Assembly (NCBI RefSeq): GCF_000003605.2
Contig: NW_003141817.1
Span: 167,199-190,302, forward strand
DNA: 23,104 bases
Direction of reading: 5' to 3'
DNA from: Saccoglossus kowalevskii
Lineage: Eukaryota; Hemichordata; Enteropneusta; Harrimaniidae
Shown here: positions 18,838-23,104 of the stretch, piece after piece
Layout: the number at the start of each line of letters is the position of its first letter
How positions within the stretch are numbered: position 1 is the stretch's first letter
Notes under the pieces: model-generated
What the model was told of the DNA's origin: nothing
The model's input: the letters and a program-made list of their open reading frames with translations, nothing else
Database searches by the model: none
Position numbers and translations under genes: made by a program

Positions 18838-20123
18838 GTGGCGTAGGATGTGGGCTTTGTGGCTGAATTCACTTCGAAATAAGGCATATCAATAATAATA
18901 ACAACAATATAACGAATACACCACGAATTATATATGGTGGATATCCTGAGACAACTTGCAAAAGTTAGTTAACACTGAATAAACAAAATTAAATTAAAAG
19001 AACCAACACACGAAAAAACAACGCGACAATCGTATGATTTTGTATGTGGTGATCCGAGTATACAACTTACCGTACGATTTAGAAGTACGGGATTGCTATG
19101 CCGGCAGAAACTGACCCCTTGAGGTTTAGGTAGCTAGCATTAATAGACTGTGGGTAGTTAAGCAACAGCGATGTAAATTTATGGCGATTTGAACGCGAAT
19201 CAGATAACCTCGCTTTAGTTTGTTATTTATTTTACGACGTCAATGATTAAGTCGAAAAACACCACAAATCAGTCTATATTGTCAATAGCCAAAAGAGTTA
19301 AAATGAACGAAAATCGATAAATCCAGATTATATATGATTTCCAAATAATCTTTTCGTCGTCGCTTGGAGATACAAAAGTTTGATCAAAGTCAATCGTTTC
19401 TTTGTTCTCCTTTAAAACTGCATGGACTCTAGCATAGTATTCGTAAACACCGTGTTTACGTGAACACAGCACTCATTTTTTATTCCAGTACACTCCAAGT
19501 TCTTGTGGCGATGCAATGGAATTTCGAACTGTACTAATGTTTATCCTAATAGATAAACACAGTCAGTTAATCGAGGAAGTAAATTTTAAAATGTTAACAG
19601 CATACTTAGTATATAGCAGTCAGTTGTCTGGACTGGTCGTGATAAGGTCGACAGTTAGGACTATATTACAAATGCGAAAATGAAATGAACAAATATTTCG
19701 CTTATGCAGTGAACTCTGACCGGGCTCCAGGTCGGTTGACACGCAAAGATGTCATAAATACACAGTTTTTCAGTTAAACCTAAATTGTAGTTCGATTAGA
19801 CATAGTGTCGTATACGTCAGGGCGGAAATCCATTGAGTTGAAAAGTTTTTGTTGAGAAAAGAAAATGCATGTGCCGGTCAGTTTTTTTCAGTCTTCAAGC
19901 TTCAGTCATAATATAAATGCGACTTTTACATTGTCAACAGAAAGACGATGGCGAATCATAGAACCGAAAACTATAGCGACACTACGCAGCGGAGAATATG
20001 TGAGATAATGGCGTTGAAATAGTTAGGATACAGGTATTACGGATTAGATAATTTCTTAACCCCACCGAAACACAACAATAATTCTCGCCGAGAGATAAAA
20101 AATAGAGTATTATTCAGTTCTAC

Positions 20124-20166
20124 CTGGTACGTGGTTGCTGCCCACTATGCTGGCTACAGTACGCAT
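20124..20166 (-). CDS. Alternative candidate first coding exon (weak)
   Basis: CACCATG in good initiation context starts a 14-codon frame (MRTVASIVGSNHVP) ending CCAG|gtagaa, phase 1, compatible with the acceptor at 16827. Such a short match can arise by chance. There is no sequence similarity to known RFX6 N-termini. At most one of this and the 18774-18837 candidate is likely to be the main first exon, unless there are alternative promoters. Confidence 0.17.
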
Positions 20167-20702
20167 GGTGACTCGCTGAACTTAAATAAAGGCGTGATAA
20201 CTGCAACTCGAAGTGCATATCGCACAGATTGATGGTCACTCCTACTATATCTCTCCTGTAAAACGTGTCGAATCATGCCAGTTACCTGGTATCCATGCGA
20301 ACAGGCGTTGAGGGGCAATTAAATGTATGTTATGAGCGTTTAATATTGGGTAATGATTAGACACAAAAACCGACACTGACGTGGAGTGGGTTCATATAGA
20401 CTGTATCAACGGAAAACGAAGAGGATATTAAAGACGGGTTGGTAGCTCCGGTGTATGCACGTTGTGTTTGGTAGCCACATATTTCACCATGGGTGCTATA
20501 TCTGAGTTATTGGCCCGCAACATTCATATCAAGTGTGACTATCTGATCTGTGCCTGAATCACTATACGACGAAGACTCAATAACTCACGTCAACTCATAC
20601 AAAGGTTCACCTATGTGAAGCTGTTTGGTCCGTTCACCCTCGACATAGTTTTATGTTTGTTATCGCTCCCCATGTCCCCATTATTGACTGACTGCTGACT
20701 AT

Positions 20703-21222
20703 ATGAACATTAATACGATTGCCGTTGCTATAATGAATCAGGTATCACGAGGTCCACAACACTTCAGATGTGAGAAATGTGCCTCAACACTGACGCTAGA
20801 ATGGATGGAGGGAACACGGTTGCTATGTAACAGAGGAACTGTACCCATTGGCGTTATCGTACTACATCTGGCCATGAACAAGTTTAGCGATCTGGCTGTC
20901 AAAAAATGACCACATTTTAAAAACAATCATATGGGTGACGTGTATTCAATATGGAGCTGTCATTCGCTTCGTATTCATATTATTTTTTGTATGAGTAGGA
21001 TTGAAAAATTTTGTTACCGAATTATACCGCTGGTATAGGAATGAAACTCTGCGTACAACGACGTTGACCTTGTTAAATGTCGCTCACGTGGTTTATCTTC
21101 ACTGTTTCGACCGGGTTCACCATTCCAGAGGGTGCATCCACCCTGAAGTAAAATGTCAGCACACAGACTATCTGACACACACCTCTAATGGCAGTTTCTG
21201 GCAATATAATTTGTTATGCTGA
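20703..21222 (+). pseudogene. Probable decayed Merlin (IS1016-like) DNA transposase
   Basis: Two plus-strand open fragments. The first (20703-20909) has FRCEKC, then L.LEWMEGTRLLC, RGTV and LHLAMNKFSDL, the order of the N-terminal zinc ribbon and helices of Merlin/IS1016 transposases (CxxC...C...GT...). The second (21001-21222) has VHHSRGCIHPEVKCQHT, which fits the VNHSxxFVDPxTGxHT block near the C-terminus of that family, with one extra residue. The catalytic middle is absent: total length is about 170 codons against roughly 300, and the fragments are separated by stops. No terminal inverted repeats were found. Identified by motif memory, so moderate to low confidence. Confidence 0.4.
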
Positions 21223-21438
21223 TCCAGGTAGGATCATTGGCTCATTATTGTAAGCTCTGGATTATCTACTTACATTTAGTTTACATTCTGCACAACAGTC
21301 CATTTTACGGTCGTGAAGCGAAAAGAGCTTCATTTTTAATACAACGCCGTCACCCAGCAACACATCCCGGGTGTACGAAGAGTATTTTCATGAACACAAT
21401 AGGAACCTCATCTTCTGACTTTAGAAAGACGGGGTGAG
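21223..21438. other. Short spacer, nothing recognised
   Basis: A 73-codon plus-strand frame at 21216-21437 has no similarity that I recognise. It may be the tail of the decayed transposon or unrelated. Confidence 0.5.
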
Positions 21439-21741
21439 TATCATTTCTGTTCTGTAAGAGCCCTCGTAACAATTCGGACTTCAGCTCGGCTGATGATGAA
21501 TTCGGGCCTCAGATTGGCAAGATAATGATCCTTTCTGTTCTGTATGTTCCCTCGTAAGAATTCAGACTTCCTGAGATTGGCGCGATGATGATCCTTTCTG
21601 TTTTGTATGTTCCCTCGCAAGAATTCAGACTTCAGATTGGCGGGATGACGATCCTTTCTGTTCTGTATGCTCCCTCGTAAGAATTTGGATCTCAGATTGG
21701 CGGATGATAGTTGAGCCCTTGTAAGAGCTTAGATTTCCAGG
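21439..21741. repeat. Diverged tandem repeat, ~60-bp unit, 4-5 copies
   Basis: Units share ATCCTTTCTGTTCTGTATG, CCCTCGTAAGAATTC and CAGATTGGCG. Recognisable starts are near 21439, 21528, 21590 and 21650, with a decayed end to 21741. The first unit is longer and internally duplicated. Copies differ at many positions, so this array is older than the other two in the window. Confidence 0.9.
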
Positions 21742-23104
21742 TCTATAATTAGGGTTCTTGCATGTTTATCTGAATAATAATCTACAATATCGGGCTTCCA
21801 AAATAGGGTCAAATATGCCATTTTGTGCATTCTACCACCGTGTATGTGTGGTGGGCTGAGGTTTTTGTTAGTCGTCAGCAGCAGCTGGTGGTGCACGTAC
21901 TAAGAATTGTGTAGTAGAATTTATAGGGCAAGATACAATGCTCACCAAAACATTATAGTATTTGCTTTGATACACGCCAATCAGTATAGGCAAAATTATA
22001 AATAAACACAACAAAATTATAAAACTAAACATAAAAAGCGATAGTCCCCCTGGAGACTACAATGCGTGAAAACGTTTAAAGTCAAGTGGTGTGTGGATGA
22101 GCGTTGCAATCGAGACTTCAACAAATATGTCATGATTATGTTAATACGTCTGTGAGTTGATGCATGGATGTGTCAATATGATATTCATAAGTGGACGCTA
22201 AGCACTAAGGCGGTGAAGTTGACGGCTGTCACTTGTAAAGTGGTCGTTGCATGCGCACCTGTTTGACGTTCGTTTGACGCATTGGAGCAGCAACATTGGC
22301 TCTACATAATTAGCATTCCACTGTACAATTTAATTCTCGATGACTGCTCATCCGATCTCGCGAATTGCGTGATCAGTACCGTACGTGGACTCACCACCAC
22401 CACGTCACTTTTTGGACACTCACGTTTTTATTATTATTATTATTATTATCTTAAGTGTGTTCTTGAGATAATATAGAGAAACATTGGTACGAACAATTAT
22501 GTATCTAAACAAATGTTTTTTTTAACTCATGGTCCAGCGCTTATCCCGAAAGGTCGGCCATGGACGTTGAACTGTTGATTAGATTACAGATCCTAGTGAA
22601 GAGGGATGCGAGACGTGGTCATATGTCAAACTAGCAATAGACACAGGGATATCGCCACGCCATGTCTATTATATACATTAAAGTAATCCACACAAGTTGT
22701 GTATGTTGTTCGGTGTGAATAGTTCTATGTATATTGGCAATACATTTTATACGCGCATCAAGGGGAAAATCATAGAAGGTGCTTATATTTTATTTTATAG
22801 TAATTATTTTGAGAGGTAGAAGCTTTAACTCGATGTTTTGTTTTTTGTGTATTTCATTCTAGCAGTGAAAGAACCCCCTGTCCAGTGTGAATTCTGTGGG
22901 TGGCCCTCTCAATAGCAGTAAGCACGCCTTACATTGTGACAATATATCTCGTTCAACTCCATGTCGAAAGTTTTGCCCGAATACTTGACCAGTTAATGCT
23001 TTGTCAACATCGTTCGCTATTTCATTGGGGGTTTCAACTAGTCATTGCCTTCACTAAATATGTCGAGCTACCCGTTTTTTTTTCATATAAATACAAATAT
23101 AAAA
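21742..23104. other. Window end, no gene recognised
   Basis: AT-rich, with a TTA microsatellite at 22428-22449. On the minus strand a 64-nt open block (21831-21894, acceptor-like ttag, donor GGTG|gtagaa) is protein-like in composition, but has no ATG and no recognised similarity, so it is not called. Nothing else is seen. Confidence 0.5.
22428..22449. repeat. TTA microsatellite
   Basis: About seven perfect TTA triplets. Confidence 0.95.

Larger units (their letters stand above)
18396..20702. other. Upstream region, no confirmed gene
   Basis: Contains the two weak first-exon candidates. Another good-looking donor on the minus strand (CGTACG|gtaagt, exon edge 19071) follows a frame with a stop 27 nt earlier and lacks an ATG, so it would have to be noncoding. 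A 67-codon minus-strand frame at 19269-19472 begins with GTG, not ATG, and shows no family resemblance. Confidence 0.5.

Noticed and set aside
19269-19472. 67-codon minus-strand frame with an acidic, Lys-rich segment
   Set aside because: Starts with GTG directly after a stop; no good splice sites around it and no similarity to RFX N-termini.
21831-21894. Protein-like minus-strand block between acceptor-like ttag and donor-like gtagaa
   Set aside because: No ATG and no homology; phase would fit the RFX6-like exon at 16827, but evidence is too thin to call.

Overview
The window is nuclear DNA from an animal, most likely an invertebrate bilaterian. It is AT-rich, and its only convincing gene is split into many short exons with GT-AG introns (one GC-AG). 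The protein is closest to the RFX6 subtype of the RFX transcription-factor family, which is found only in eukaryotes. No rRNA, CRISPR array, operon or bacterial-type gene is visible. I cannot name the species from sequence alone.

The gene lies on the minus strand. Eighteen coding exons run from 16827 down to the stop codon at 2626. All exon joints keep one reading frame of 779 residues, counted from the first methionine in the most upstream recognised exon (16825). Protein order: acidic/lysine-rich N-terminus, winged-helix RFX DNA-binding domain (exons at 16716-11952), an RFX6-type linker (exons at 10994 and 8928), the extended B/C/dimerisation region (8563 down to 5067), a basic nuclear-localisation-like segment (4826-4924), and a long Ser/Tyr/Gly/Pro-rich tail (3292-3930 and 2626-2837). 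The phase-1 acceptor at 16827 implies at least one more upstream exon. Two weak candidates are at 18774-18837 and 20124-20166, and the true one may lie outside the window.

Region by region: 1-906 is featureless AT-rich DNA; 907-1756 is a ~93-bp minisatellite; 1757-2625 is the 3' flank or 3' UTR; 2626-16827 is the RFX6-like gene; 16828-23104 is its upstream side. The introns hold a 40-bp minisatellite (4163-4490), a perfect RFX-binding X-box (12050-12063), several CTCF-like AGAGGGCGC cores, and an inverted-repeat segment at 9935-10037. The upstream side holds a tRNA-derived Pol III element flanked by an inverted repeat (18193-18395), a probable decayed Merlin-type transposase (20703-21222) and a diverged ~60-bp tandem repeat (21439-21741).

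The main biological point is a possible feedback loop: a perfect X-box, the motif RFX proteins bind, sits in an intron of the RFX gene, 21 bp from an exon. I see no wholly new multi-gene system. The points most worth following up are the X-box, the GC-AG intron that also carries facing CTCF-like motifs, the tRNA-derived element and the minisatellites.
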